From contig CALMWI010000350.1 in the NCBI GenBank assembly GCA_937873545.1, positions 1-5,477 of the forward strand: 5,477 bases of DNA. The letters are read 5' to 3'. Each line of letters opens with the position of its first letter. Positions within the stretch are counted from its first letter, which is position 1. The DNA is from an uncultured bacterium. GTDB lineage: Bacteria > UBA4055. Of the stretch, positions 1 to 5,477 are shown piece by piece. A model generated the notes under the pieces. That model did no database searches and was not told where the DNA came from. It saw only the letters and a program-made list of their open reading frames with translations. The position numbers were made by a program, and so were the translations under genes.

Positions 1-399
1 GAATTCGCGTATAAGATAAAAGCGCGTGAAGTTTTCGTTTTTGCGGCCTGCGGCGGAAGGAGTGATCATTTTATTTCCAACTACGATACCGCTGTTGATT
101 TTGCCTCGGAAGGGATGAAAATAATTTTTTCCGGAGCGAAAGAGGATATTTTCTTTCTTCCGTGCATTGCGCCTAAAAATTATGAATTCAACTTCAGAAA
201 AGGCTCTACGGTCTCGTTATTTTCCGGCTCTGATAACTTGGATGGTCTAACGATCTTGGGTTTTAAATATCCGGCTGTAAATCTTAACCTGAAGAGATCT
301 GATCCTGTCGGTCTTAGCAATGTTTGCACAGAAAAAACGCAGATGATCAGCTTTAATAATGGCGTTCTTGTGCTGATATATAATAAATCAAAAGTATAG
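1..399 (+). CDS. thiN: Thiamine pyrophosphokinase (thiamine diphosphokinase), 3' part only
   Basis: This enzyme transfers pyrophosphate from ATP to thiamine, giving the cofactor thiamine diphosphate in the cytoplasm. The frame is open from the first base, so the gene starts upstream; 132 residues remain of a family usually around 200-220 aa. Visible residues 18-23 read GGRSDH followed by N27, matching the family's catalytic GGRxDHxxxN motif. The C-terminal thiamine-binding domain follows, with VSLFS (71-75), GLTILGFKYP (82-91) and GLSN (104-107), all in the usual order and spacing. The acidic metal-binding motif of the N-terminal half is lost with the missing part. An ATG at 115 is internal and is not the start, because the catalytic motif lies before it. 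udp begins 10 bases after the stop, so the two are probably co-transcribed. The family call rests on motif recognition, not on a search. Confidence 0.86.
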   Translation, partial: EFAYKIKAREVFVFAACGGRSDHFISNYDTAVDFASEGMKIIFSGAKEDIFFLPCIAPKNYEFNFRKGSTVSLFSGSDNLDGLTILGFKYPAVNLNLKRSDPVGLSNVCTEKTQMISFNNGVLVLIYNKSKV

Positions 400-409
400 C
401 GGGGTTCTT

Positions 410-1171
410 ATGAAATATCATGTCAGGCTAAATGAAGATATGCTAAAAGGCGCGGTAACGGCTATTCTCCCCGGCGATCCGGGAAGGGTCGAAAAGACGG
501 CGAAACATATTAATGCGAACGCTGTTTTTCTGGCTTCTAACCGTGAATATACTTCATGGCTGGCACAAGCTGACGGAAATAATGTCCTTGTATGTTCTAC
601 AGGCATCGGCGGACCATCGCTTTCTATAGCTGTGGAAGAACTCGCGTCGCTCGGGATAAAGAACTTCATAAGGATAGGTACGACCGGCGCGATACAGCCG
701 AAAATTAAGATGCCTTCGCTGATAGTTACGACAGGAGCTGTCAGGTTAGACGGAGCTTCAAAGCATTATGCTCCGATCGAATATCCTGCAGTAGCAGATT
801 TCGATATTACAGCCGCTCTGATCGAAGGCGCGAAAAGGACAGGCATCCCGTTCTATAAAGGGATAACCGCTTCATCCGACACTTTTTACCCCGGACAGGA
901 AAGGTATGACACCTTCTCGAAGTATGTGATACGGGACTTTCAGGGCTCTCTGGCTGAATGGCAGAAGCTGAACGTGCTCAATTTCGAAATGGAATCCGCG
1001 ACTCTTTTCACGATTGCGAACGCTTTCGGACTGAAAGCAGGATGCATAGCATCGGTAATAGTCAATAGAACTACCGGTGAAACACCCGATGATAAAGTGC
1101 TCGCCGAAGCCGAATCAAATCTCGCCTCAGCGGTAAAATACGCGCTTTCAATCTTGACAATTAATGAGTAA
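410..1171 (+). CDS. udp: Uridine phosphorylase
   Basis: Cytoplasmic pyrimidine salvage enzyme that cleaves uridine with phosphate to uracil and ribose-1-phosphate; a member of the nucleoside phosphorylase-I (PNP/UDP) family. The 253 aa match the length of E. coli Udp as recalled, and long stretches look the same. Phosphate-site residues are present: GDP at 22-24 with R26, R45, R88 and T91. The specificity loop has SSDTFYPGQERYD (155-167), whose Q163 and R165 are the uracil-binding pair that separates uridine phosphorylases from purine enzymes. The ribose site EMES starts at 193, and H4 and R220 also match. The ATG at 410 is preceded by GGGG at 401-404 with 5-base spacing, and the protein start fits the family. 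It follows the thiamine pyrophosphokinase gene by 10 bases. Its last codons carry the -35 element of the promoter for the next genes. Function is confident; deoxyuridine or thymidine activity cannot be judged. Confidence 0.96.
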   Translation: MKYHVRLNEDMLKGAVTAILPGDPGRVEKTAKHINANAVFLASNREYTSWLAQADGNNVLVCSTGIGGPSLSIAVEELASLGIKNFIRIGTTGAIQPKIKMPSLIVTTGAVRLDGASKHYAPIEYPAVADFDITAALIEGAKRTGIPFYKGITASSDTFYPGQERYDTFSKYVIRDFQGSLAEWQKLNVLNFEMESATLFTIANAFGLKAGCIASVIVNRTTGETPDDKVLAEAESNLASAVKYALSILTINE

Positions 1172-1182
1172 GTGGTTATATT
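1154..1182 (+). promoter_or_regulatory. Sigma70-type promoter for yceD-rpmF (and possibly the fab genes)
   Basis: A perfect -35 hexamer TTGACA (1154-1159) is followed after exactly 17 bases by TATATT (1177-1182), one mismatch from the -10 consensus. The -35 lies in the last codons of udp and the -10 just after its stop. Transcription would start near 1188-1191, giving a leader of roughly 20 bases before the yceD start at 1212. No extended -10 TGn is present. The placement ahead of a conserved operon supports function; activity is inferred from sequence only. Confidence 0.72.
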
Positions 1183-1187
1183 TAACC
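1174..1187. repeat. Small inverted repeat over the -10 element
   Basis: GGTTA (1174-1178) and TAACC (1183-1187) form a perfect 5-bp inverted repeat around TATT, fully covering the -10 hexamer of the predicted promoter. It could be part of a repressor site, or chance in an AT-rich stretch. No known fatty-acid regulator operator (FapR-, FabR- or FadR-like) was recognised here. Confidence 0.3.
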
Positions 1188-1211
1188 CTCTGAAATTGAA
1201 AGGTAACGCCG

Positions 1212-1736
1212 ATGAACATTAAAATAGATAAATTGAAGGAAGGGGATAGTTCCCTCTTTTTTTCGGCTGAAGAGATAACGGGCCTGAAGTCTGAGGATAT
1301 CAGTATCTTAAGCTCTAATGAACTGAAGCTGAATATTCAAAAAAACGGAAATTATCTTCATATCCATGGTTCAAATTCCGTTGAATATGGGGCTGTGTGC
1401 GACAGGTGTGCGGCTGATTATACAACAGGACTGATCGTTAACATAGATTATTTTTTCCATATCGGAGATATGAAGACCGGAAACTCGAATGACATTGAAA
1501 TTATTTATCCTGATGATAATGACGGTGTACTTAATTTTGACGACTATTACCGAGAATCTTTTTTTCTTGCCCAGCCCTTAAGATTTTTATGCAGTGATAA
1601 CTGCAGAGGTTTATGCCAGAAATGCGGTGCAGACCTGAATAAAACACAGTGCGGCTGTAAGGATGAAGAAAAGGTCGATCCGAGATGGGAAAAACTTACC
1701 GAATTAATTAAAAAGAATCAACATGGAGAATCTTAA
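1212..1736 (+). CDS. yceD: YceD/DUF177 family protein (large-subunit rRNA accumulation protein)
   Basis: Belongs to the YceD/DUF177 family, whose genes commonly lie directly before rpmF. Family members in bacteria and plants have been linked to 23S rRNA processing or accumulation, so a role in large ribosomal subunit assembly is likely, but the biochemical activity is not visible here. In 174 aa the sequence shows the family pattern: CDRC (C63, C66) in the central region, then the C-terminal cluster C127, C131, C135, C138, C147 and C149 in the arrangement CxxxCxGLCxxCGxxLNxxxCxC, followed by DPRWEKL (156-162). The cysteines suggest zinc binding. The ATG is preceded by AAAGGT (1199-1204) at suitable spacing and by a strong promoter. 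The stop codon TAA overlaps the rpmF start by one base (TAATG), which suggests translational coupling. The acidic segment around residues 94-112 is variable in the family. Confidence 0.92.
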   Translation: MNIKIDKLKEGDSSLFFSAEEITGLKSEDISILSSNELKLNIQKNGNYLHIHGSNSVEYGAVCDRCAADYTTGLIVNIDYFFHIGDMKTGNSNDIEIIYPDDNDGVLNFDDYYRESFFLAQPLRFLCSDNCRGLCQKCGADLNKTQCGCKDEEKVDPRWEKLTELIKKNQHGES

Positions 1737-1915
1737 TGCCGGTACCAAAGAGGAAGACCTCGAAAGTAAGAGCTAAATCGAGGAAGAATCACTGGAAATT
1801 GGAAGCTAAAAGCACTTCCAAATGTCCAAACTGCTCGGCTCCGAAGCTGTCGCACCGTGTTTGTCCCGTTTGCGGATATTACAAAGGAAAAGCTGTGATA
1901 GCGGCGAAAGCCTGA
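1736..1915 (+). CDS. rpmF: 50S ribosomal protein L32 (bL32)
   Basis: A 59-aa structural protein of the large ribosomal subunit. It opens with the family signature MPVPKRKTSK, followed by the basic segment and NHWKL (18-22). It has a four-cysteine zinc ribbon, CPNC (C30, C33) and CPVC (C43, C46), then GYYKGK (47-52), which is typical of the zinc-binding form of L32. The start ATG shares its A with the last base of the yceD stop codon. A Shine-Dalgarno GGAG (1725-1728) lies inside the end of yceD, 7 bases before the start, so the two genes are probably translated in a coupled way. The stop TGA is followed within about 10 bases by a terminator-like hairpin. Length and composition are normal for the family; the small size makes it easy to miss in automated calls. 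Confidence 0.97.
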   Translation: MPVPKRKTSKVRAKSRKNHWKLEAKSTSKCPNCSAPKLSHRVCPVCGYYKGKAVIAAKA

Positions 1916-1925
1916 TAACAGACTT

Positions 1926-1972
1926 AAACCGCAGTTCCCTATCTATTCAGCTTGGGGCGCTGCGGTTTTTTT
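1926..1972 (+). terminator. Intrinsic (rho-independent) terminator between rpmF and plsX
   Basis: AAACCGCAG (1926-1934) pairs perfectly with CTGCGGTTT (1960-1968), and the right arm runs into seven consecutive T (1966-1972). The inner part can also pair: after a T-G pair (1935/1959) and one mismatch, CCCTA (1937-1941) pairs with TGGGG (1953-1957, one G-T pair), leaving an 11-base loop. The T run exists only on the + strand side, so it acts in the direction of the operon. Whether it stops all or part of the transcription into plsX is not known from sequence. Confidence 0.8.
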
Positions 1973-1998
1973 ATTAGAAAAAATTTCCCGATAAAATT

Positions 1999-2925
1999 AT
2001 GAAGATAGCGATAGACCTGAACGGAGGAGACAAAGCACCCGAAGAAATATTGAAGGGCTGTCTCGATTTTCTTGAAAACCATCCTCACGAAAAACTGATC
2101 CTGTGCGCTACCAAAAATGAATATGATAACCTGTCCGGTTTGAATCACCCTCAGATCTCAGTTGAGTGTTTTACCAACACTGTCGGAATGAAAGATACTC
2201 CCGCAAAATCAAAAAAAGAAAAACCTGATAACACTATCGAAGGCATCCTGAAGCTCGTAAAAACCCGGAAAGCAGATTGTGCCTTTTCATGCGGTAATTC
2301 AGGCGCAGTAATTTTGAACTCAGTTGATGTGCTCGGACTTAAAGACCCGAACACGCATCCATCGTTAATTTCATTTATTCCTCTTTTTAATCGTCCCCCT
2401 TTAGCAGTTTTCGATGTAGGCGCCTTGGGAAATTATGTTTTCAATGCCGAGCTTTATTTTGCTGTCCTTCATGAAACTGTTGATGTTTACACTAAGCTCT
2501 ACGGCATAAAAGAACCCAAAATTAAATTGCTTAATATCGGCACAGAATCATGGAAAGGAACTCCCGAACACAGAATTCTATTTAGAATGATGTCCGACAG
2601 TCTGTATAATTTTACTGGCAATATTGAAGGCGATGAATTACTCTTCACAGATGCCTCCATAGTTGTTACGGACGGACTCACGGGAAATATCGTACTAAAA
2701 CTTTTAGAATCGTTTAATGTATTGTTTCAGAATTTTAGAAATTTAAACGATTGTAAATTTGACAATAATTATTTAAATTTTTTAATTGAAGATTTCAACT
2801 ATGAAACTATTGGCGGAGCTCCGCTTACTGGAGTGAACGGCAAAGTTGTTATAGGTCACGGGAAATCTTCGGCCAAAGCTGTAAGGTCGGCCTTGGAACT
2901 TTGCGTAAAATATGCAGAAATTTAA
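1999..2925 (+). CDS. plsX: Phosphate acyltransferase PlsX (acyl-ACP:phosphate transacylase)
   Basis: PlsX converts acyl-ACP and phosphate to acyl-phosphate, the acyl donor for PlsY in phospholipid synthesis, and works as a peripheral membrane enzyme. Family motifs appear in order: NGGD (8-11, usually MGGD), the D-P-...-K segment near 66-75, SCGNSGA (97-103, usually SAGNTGA), FDVGA (138-142), LLNIGTE (177-183), VVTDGLTGN (222-230), IGGAPLTGV (271-279) and GHG (286-288). At 308 aa it is shorter than the usual 330-355. The segment after DVGA departs from the common NxDxxPEHL pattern, and the stretch between TGN and IGGAP is about 15 residues shorter than in B. subtilis PlsX as recalled. The start fits the family N-terminus, but no Shine-Dalgarno sequence precedes it, unlike its neighbours. 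The 3' third is unusually AT-rich. fabH follows after 18 bases. The call is secure from motifs and position; catalytic competence is likely but less certain. Confidence 0.92.
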   Translation: MKIAIDLNGGDKAPEEILKGCLDFLENHPHEKLILCATKNEYDNLSGLNHPQISVECFTNTVGMKDTPAKSKKEKPDNTIEGILKLVKTRKADCAFSCGNSGAVILNSVDVLGLKDPNTHPSLISFIPLFNRPPLAVFDVGALGNYVFNAELYFAVLHETVDVYTKLYGIKEPKIKLLNIGTESWKGTPEHRILFRMMSDSLYNFTGNIEGDELLFTDASIVVTDGLTGNIVLKLLESFNVLFQNFRNLNDCKFDNNYLNFLIEDFNYETIGGAPLTGVNGKVVIGHGKSSAKAVRSALELCVKYAEI

Positions 2926-2932
2926 TCTGAAA

Positions 2933-2940
2933 AAGGTGAT
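2933..2940 (+). promoter_or_regulatory. Ribosome binding site of fabH
   Basis: AAGGTGAT lies 3 bases before the ATG at 2944 and matches the extended anti-Shine-Dalgarno sequence. It decides the fabH start in favour of 2944 over the in-frame ATG at 2962, which has no such site before it. Confidence 0.7.
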
Positions 2941-2943
2941 CTG

Positions 2944-3960
2944 ATGACAAATAAAGTAATTATGAAAATAGCGGGCACGGGGCATTATCTGCCTGAAAAA
3001 ATAATGACCAATCAGGATTTCGAAAAAATAATGGATACTACAGACGAATGGATCCAGCAGAGGGTCGGTATAAAAGAAAGAAGGGTCGTCGGGGACGCGG
3101 ATCAGTCAACATCCGATCTGGCTACATTCGCCGCAAAAGCCGCTATTGAAGACGCAGGGATAACAGCTGAAGAAGTAGATGCGATAATACTGGCTACAGT
3201 TACACCCGATATGCACTTCCCTTCAACTGCTATCTTCGTTCAGAAAAATATAGGAGCTGTCAATGCTGCTGTTTTCGATATTTCAGCAGCCTGCACAGGC
3301 TGGATATACGGAATGACCATAGCCGAAGGATTTATTGCAACCAGAAAATATAAAAATATACTTGTTATAGGTGCTGAATTTTTAACATCCTTAGCAGATA
3401 TGACCGACAGAAGCACAGCCGTACTTTTCGGGGATGGCGCCGGAGCGGTCGTAGTTCAGCCTTCAGACGGCGAAAGCGGAATCATGGGATCATATATAAA
3501 AAGCAATGGTGAACTTGCTGAACTTTTATGGTCGTACGGCGGCGGTTCGAGGGTTAACAAGAGAGTGACAGATCAGGAAAAAATGGTGGACGCAAATGGC
3601 GTTGACAAGCGCTCTAAGATCAGAATGGAAGGCAATAAAGTTTATAAATACGCAGTAAGAGCCATGATCGAGTCTGCCGAGAAAGCTATGGAAGATGCGG
3701 GTATTAATGAACACGATATAACCCTGCTGATACCTCATCAGGCCAATATGAGGATCATTGACGCGATCGCTGAAAGACTTGAAATGCCTGAAGACAGGGT
3801 GATCAGAAATCTCCAGTATCTCGGGAACTCATCGGCTGCGACAATTCCTATCGCTATCGATCAGGCGCGAAAAAGCGGAAAGATAAAAAATGGCGATATA
3901 GTGCTTACAGCCGCATTCGGCGGAGGTTTCACATGGGGTGGACTCGTAATTAAATTCTAA
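2944..3960 (+). CDS. fabH: Beta-ketoacyl-ACP synthase III
   Basis: Starts type II fatty-acid synthesis by condensing an acyl-CoA primer (usually acetyl-CoA) with malonyl-ACP to give a beta-ketoacyl-ACP; cytoplasmic. The 338 aa show the thiolase-fold catalytic triad: C117 in SAACTGW, H265 in IPHQAN and N295 in GNSSAAT. Other family marks are GIKERR (42-47), LFGDGAGAVVV (161-171) and the C-terminal FGGGFTWGG (325-333). The motifs between H265 and N295 are evenly spaced as in E. coli FabH. A stretch around 212-230 (MVDANGVDKRSKIRMEG) is a lineage-variable loop before the helix that precedes the catalytic histidine. The start at 2944 is chosen because of the Shine-Dalgarno AAGGTGAT; an ATG six codons later lacks one. 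plsX ends 18 bases upstream and fabD starts 15 bases downstream, so co-transcription is very likely. Primer preference (straight or branched) cannot be read from the sequence. Confidence 0.97.
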   Translation: MTNKVIMKIAGTGHYLPEKIMTNQDFEKIMDTTDEWIQQRVGIKERRVVGDADQSTSDLATFAAKAAIEDAGITAEEVDAIILATVTPDMHFPSTAIFVQKNIGAVNAAVFDISAACTGWIYGMTIAEGFIATRKYKNILVIGAEFLTSLADMTDRSTAVLFGDGAGAVVVQPSDGESGIMGSYIKSNGELAELLWSYGGGSRVNKRVTDQEKMVDANGVDKRSKIRMEGNKVYKYAVRAMIESAEKAMEDAGINEHDITLLIPHQANMRIIDAIAERLEMPEDRVIRNLQYLGNSSAATIPIAIDQARKSGKIKNGDIVLTAAFGGGFTWGGLVIKF

Positions 3961-3975
3961 CTTTCGGAGTACTTT

Positions 3976-4902
3976 ATGGCAAGAACAGCTTTTATTTTTC
4001 CGGGACAGGCATCGCAGTTCGTAGGTATGGGCAAAGATCTTTATGATAATTCAGAAATTGCAAAGCAGTATTACGATAAAGCCAGTGAGATACTTGGTTT
4101 TGATATAAAAAAGGTATCTTTTGAAGGTCCGCTTGAAGACCTTAAACAGACCAAGATCACTCAGCCTGCGATCTTCGTACTTTCGGTTATCATAAATAAA
4201 CTTCTGCAGGAAAAAGGAATTAAACCTGTTATAACCGCAGGACACAGCCTCGGAGAATATTCAGCTCTGGTGTGTGCAGGCGTGATGTCATTCGAGGACG
4301 CGCTTGAAGTCGTTAAGCTCAGAGGCGCAGAAATGCAGAAAGCCGGCGAAGTTAACCCCGGTACTATGGCTGCGATTGTCGGACTACCTGACGATAATCT
4401 GATATTTGAAGCCTGTAATGAAGCTTCATCCGCAGGCATAGTTCAGCCCGCGAACTTCAATTCGCCGGGTCAGATCGTAATCTCCGGATCTATTGACGGA
4501 GTGAAAAAAGGTATGGAAACATCAAAGGCCAAAGGCGCAAAGATCGTAAAAGAGCTTGTTGTAAGCGGAGCTTTCCATTCACCTCTGATGCAGTCTGCCG
4601 TTCAGCCTTTATCAGACAAACTTCAGACTAAGAATTTTAATGATCCCGTAATTCCGGTCGTACCTAATGTAACAGCTAAAGTCTGCACGGATAAAAATGA
4701 AATGAAAAAACTTCTTGTCGAGCAGGTCATGGCTCCTGTTCTCTGGACAAAGACGATCGAGACCATGCTTGCGGAAGGTGTTGACACATTTATCGAAGTC
4801 GGTCCGGGCAATGTTCTACAGGGACTCGGAAAAAGAATTTCAAAAGAATCGAAATTCGTCGGCGTTCAGACGCTCGAAGAACTCAATAATTTAGCTTTAT
4901 AG
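3976..4902 (+). CDS. fabD: Malonyl-CoA:ACP transacylase
   Basis: Transfers malonyl groups from malonyl-CoA to acyl carrier protein, supplying the extender for FabH and the elongating synthases. The 308 aa match the family length. FPGQASQ (8-14) holds the oxyanion-hole glutamine Q11. GHSLGEYSAL (89-98) holds the nucleophile S91. R116 in KLRGAEM binds the malonyl carboxylate, and H201 in SGAFHSPLM is the catalytic histidine. The end has the usual EVGPGNVLQGL (274-284). The start is preceded by CGGAG (3964-3968) with 7-base spacing. It lies 15 bases after fabH, and its TAG stop overlaps the Shine-Dalgarno sequence of fabG, giving a tight operon arrangement. Nothing unusual is seen in the protein. 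The presence of R116 argues for a malonyl-specific enzyme over an acetyl-type transferase. Confidence 0.97.
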   Translation: MARTAFIFPGQASQFVGMGKDLYDNSEIAKQYYDKASEILGFDIKKVSFEGPLEDLKQTKITQPAIFVLSVIINKLLQEKGIKPVITAGHSLGEYSALVCAGVMSFEDALEVVKLRGAEMQKAGEVNPGTMAAIVGLPDDNLIFEACNEASSAGIVQPANFNSPGQIVISGSIDGVKKGMETSKAKGAKIVKELVVSGAFHSPLMQSAVQPLSDKLQTKNFNDPVIPVVPNVTAKVCTDKNEMKKLLVEQVMAPVLWTKTIETMLAEGVDTFIEVGPGNVLQGLGKRISKESKFVGVQTLEELNNLAL

Positions 4903-4906
4903 GAGG
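4901..4906 (+). promoter_or_regulatory. Ribosome binding site of fabG overlapping the fabD stop
   Basis: AGGAGG, a full-strength Shine-Dalgarno core, shares its first two bases with the TAG stop of fabD (4900-4902) and lies 5 bases before the fabG ATG. This favours re-initiation by ribosomes finishing fabD. Confidence 0.75.
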
Positions 4907-4911
4907 TTGTC

Positions 4912-5477
4912 ATGCTTAAAGATAAAGTAGCCGTAATAACAGGATCAGCAAGAGGGATCGGCAGAGCTATCGCTGAAGAATACGCATCCAATGGAGCTAA
5001 AGTAATAATTTCCGACATCATGCAGGACAAAGCTGAAGAAACAGCGAACGAGATCAAAGCTAAATACAATGTTGATACACTCGCGATCAAAGCTGATGTG
5101 TCAAAATATGAAGATGTTGAGACTTTAGTTAATCAGACTATCGAAAAATTCGGTAAAATCGATATAATCGTAAATAACGCCGGCATCACAAGAGACAATC
5201 TGATCATGAGAATGTCCGAGCAGGAATGGAACCTCGTGATCGACATCAACCTCAAAGGCGTTTTCAACTGCACAAAAGCGGTTTCAAGACCCATGATGAA
5301 ACAGAGAAGCGGCAGGATAATAACTATCACATCCGTAGTAGGAGAAATGGGCAACCCCGGCCAGATCAACTATTCAGCCTCAAAAGCAGGCGTCATAGGC
5401 ATGACCAAGACCACTGCCAAAGAGCTCGGATCACGAGGCATCAGGGTCAACGCCATCGCTCCCGGTTTTATAGTCTC
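4912..5477 (+). CDS. fabG: 3-oxoacyl-ACP reductase, 5' part (cut by window end)
   Basis: NADPH-dependent reduction of 3-oxoacyl-ACP to 3-hydroxyacyl-ACP, the first reduction of each fatty-acid elongation cycle. 188 codons are present; the family is usually 244-250 aa, so about 60 residues lie beyond the window. The short-chain dehydrogenase signs are all here: the cofactor motif TGSARGIG (10-17), ADV (61-63), NNAG (88-91), and the catalytic set N113, S141, Y154 and K158 (YSASK 154-158), then RVNAIAPGF (178-186). IDxxVNNAGITRD and the position in a fab cluster favour FabG over other short-chain dehydrogenases. The start has a strong AGGAGG site. The remaining substrate-binding and C-terminal region is not visible. 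The next genes would probably be acpP and fabF, but that is expectation from the conserved order only. Confidence 0.96.
   Translation, partial: MLKDKVAVITGSARGIGRAIAEEYASNGAKVIISDIMQDKAEETANEIKAKYNVDTLAIKADVSKYEDVETLVNQTIEKFGKIDIIVNNAGITRDNLIMRMSEQEWNLVIDINLKGVFNCTKAVSRPMMKQRSGRIITITSVVGEMGNPGQINYSASKAGVIGMTKTTAKELGSRGIRVNAIAPGFIV

Noticed and set aside
1..6. EcoRI site GAATTC exactly at the window start, suggesting a cloning boundary
   Set aside because: Two more GAATTC sites occur inside (183-188 and 2574-2579), so the position may be chance; nothing else indicates vector sequence.
115..399. A separate 94-aa gene starting at the ATG at 115
   Set aside because: The same frame is open from base 1, and the upstream residues carry the GGRSDH catalytic motif of thiamine pyrophosphokinase, so this ATG is internal.
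418..669. Minus-strand 83-aa reading frame inside udp
   Set aside because: It is fully antisense to a well-supported enzyme gene and has no recognised motif. The same applies to the other minus-strand frames under plsX, fabH, fabD and fabG.
1939..2148. Minus-strand reading frame over the terminator and the start of plsX
   Set aside because: It lies opposite plsX and the terminator and shows no recognisable family; it is a shadow frame.
3602..3607. TTGACA inside fabH as a possible internal promoter
   Set aside because: No -10-like hexamer is found 16-18 bases downstream; at 17 bases the sequence is ATGGAA.
2962..3960. Alternative fabH start at the internal ATG (codon 7)
   Set aside because: The ATG at 2944 has a clear Shine-Dalgarno sequence at 2933-2940 and the internal one has none, although the family N-terminus would also tolerate the shorter form.
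4781..4786. TTGACA near the end of fabD as a possible promoter for fabG
   Set aside because: The bases at the -10 distance are GC-rich (CCGGGC), so no promoter is supported.

Overview
The window is a bacterial chromosome segment in which every gene reads on the + strand. It holds six complete genes and two cut by the window edges. The core is the widely conserved cluster yceD (DUF177) - rpmF - plsX - fabH - fabD - fabG, which joins ribosomal protein L32 to the start of fatty-acid and phospholipid synthesis. Upstream lie the 3' part of a thiamine pyrophosphokinase gene and a complete uridine phosphorylase gene.

Region by region: 1-399 is the truncated thiamine pyrophosphokinase; 410-1171 is udp, only 10 bases downstream. 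A strong sigma70-type promoter (TTGACA, 17-base spacer, TATATT) sits at 1154-1182, across the end of udp, and should start transcription of the next group. yceD (1212-1736) overlaps rpmF (1736-1915, 59 aa) by one base. A hairpin with a 7-T run at 1926-1972 looks like an intrinsic terminator and separates rpmF from plsX (1999-2925). The series continues with fabH (2944-3960), fabD (3976-4902) and fabG (4912 to the window end, incomplete), each preceded by a good Shine-Dalgarno sequence and separated by 9-18 bases.

How the genes work together: FabD makes malonyl-ACP, FabH condenses it with acetyl-CoA (or another short acyl-CoA) to start a chain, and FabG does the first reduction of each elongation cycle. 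PlsX turns finished acyl-ACP into acyl-phosphate for glycerol-3-phosphate acylation. acpP and fabF would be expected just past the right edge, but they are not in the window.

Organism: not identifiable from this sequence alone. Clear Shine-Dalgarno sites before most genes and a classical -35/-10 promoter argue against a typical Bacteroidota genome. Frequent ATA and AGA/AGG codons and moderate GC (about 50% in the segments of udp and fabH counted by hand, much lower in parts of plsX) fit several Gram-negative lineages with this gene order. No mobile element, CRISPR array, tRNA or rRNA was seen.

The region is largely ordinary housekeeping DNA and no new biological system was found. The points worth a second look are the rpmF-plsX junction (a terminator with no obvious promoter or Shine-Dalgarno site after it) and a divergent, short PlsX.
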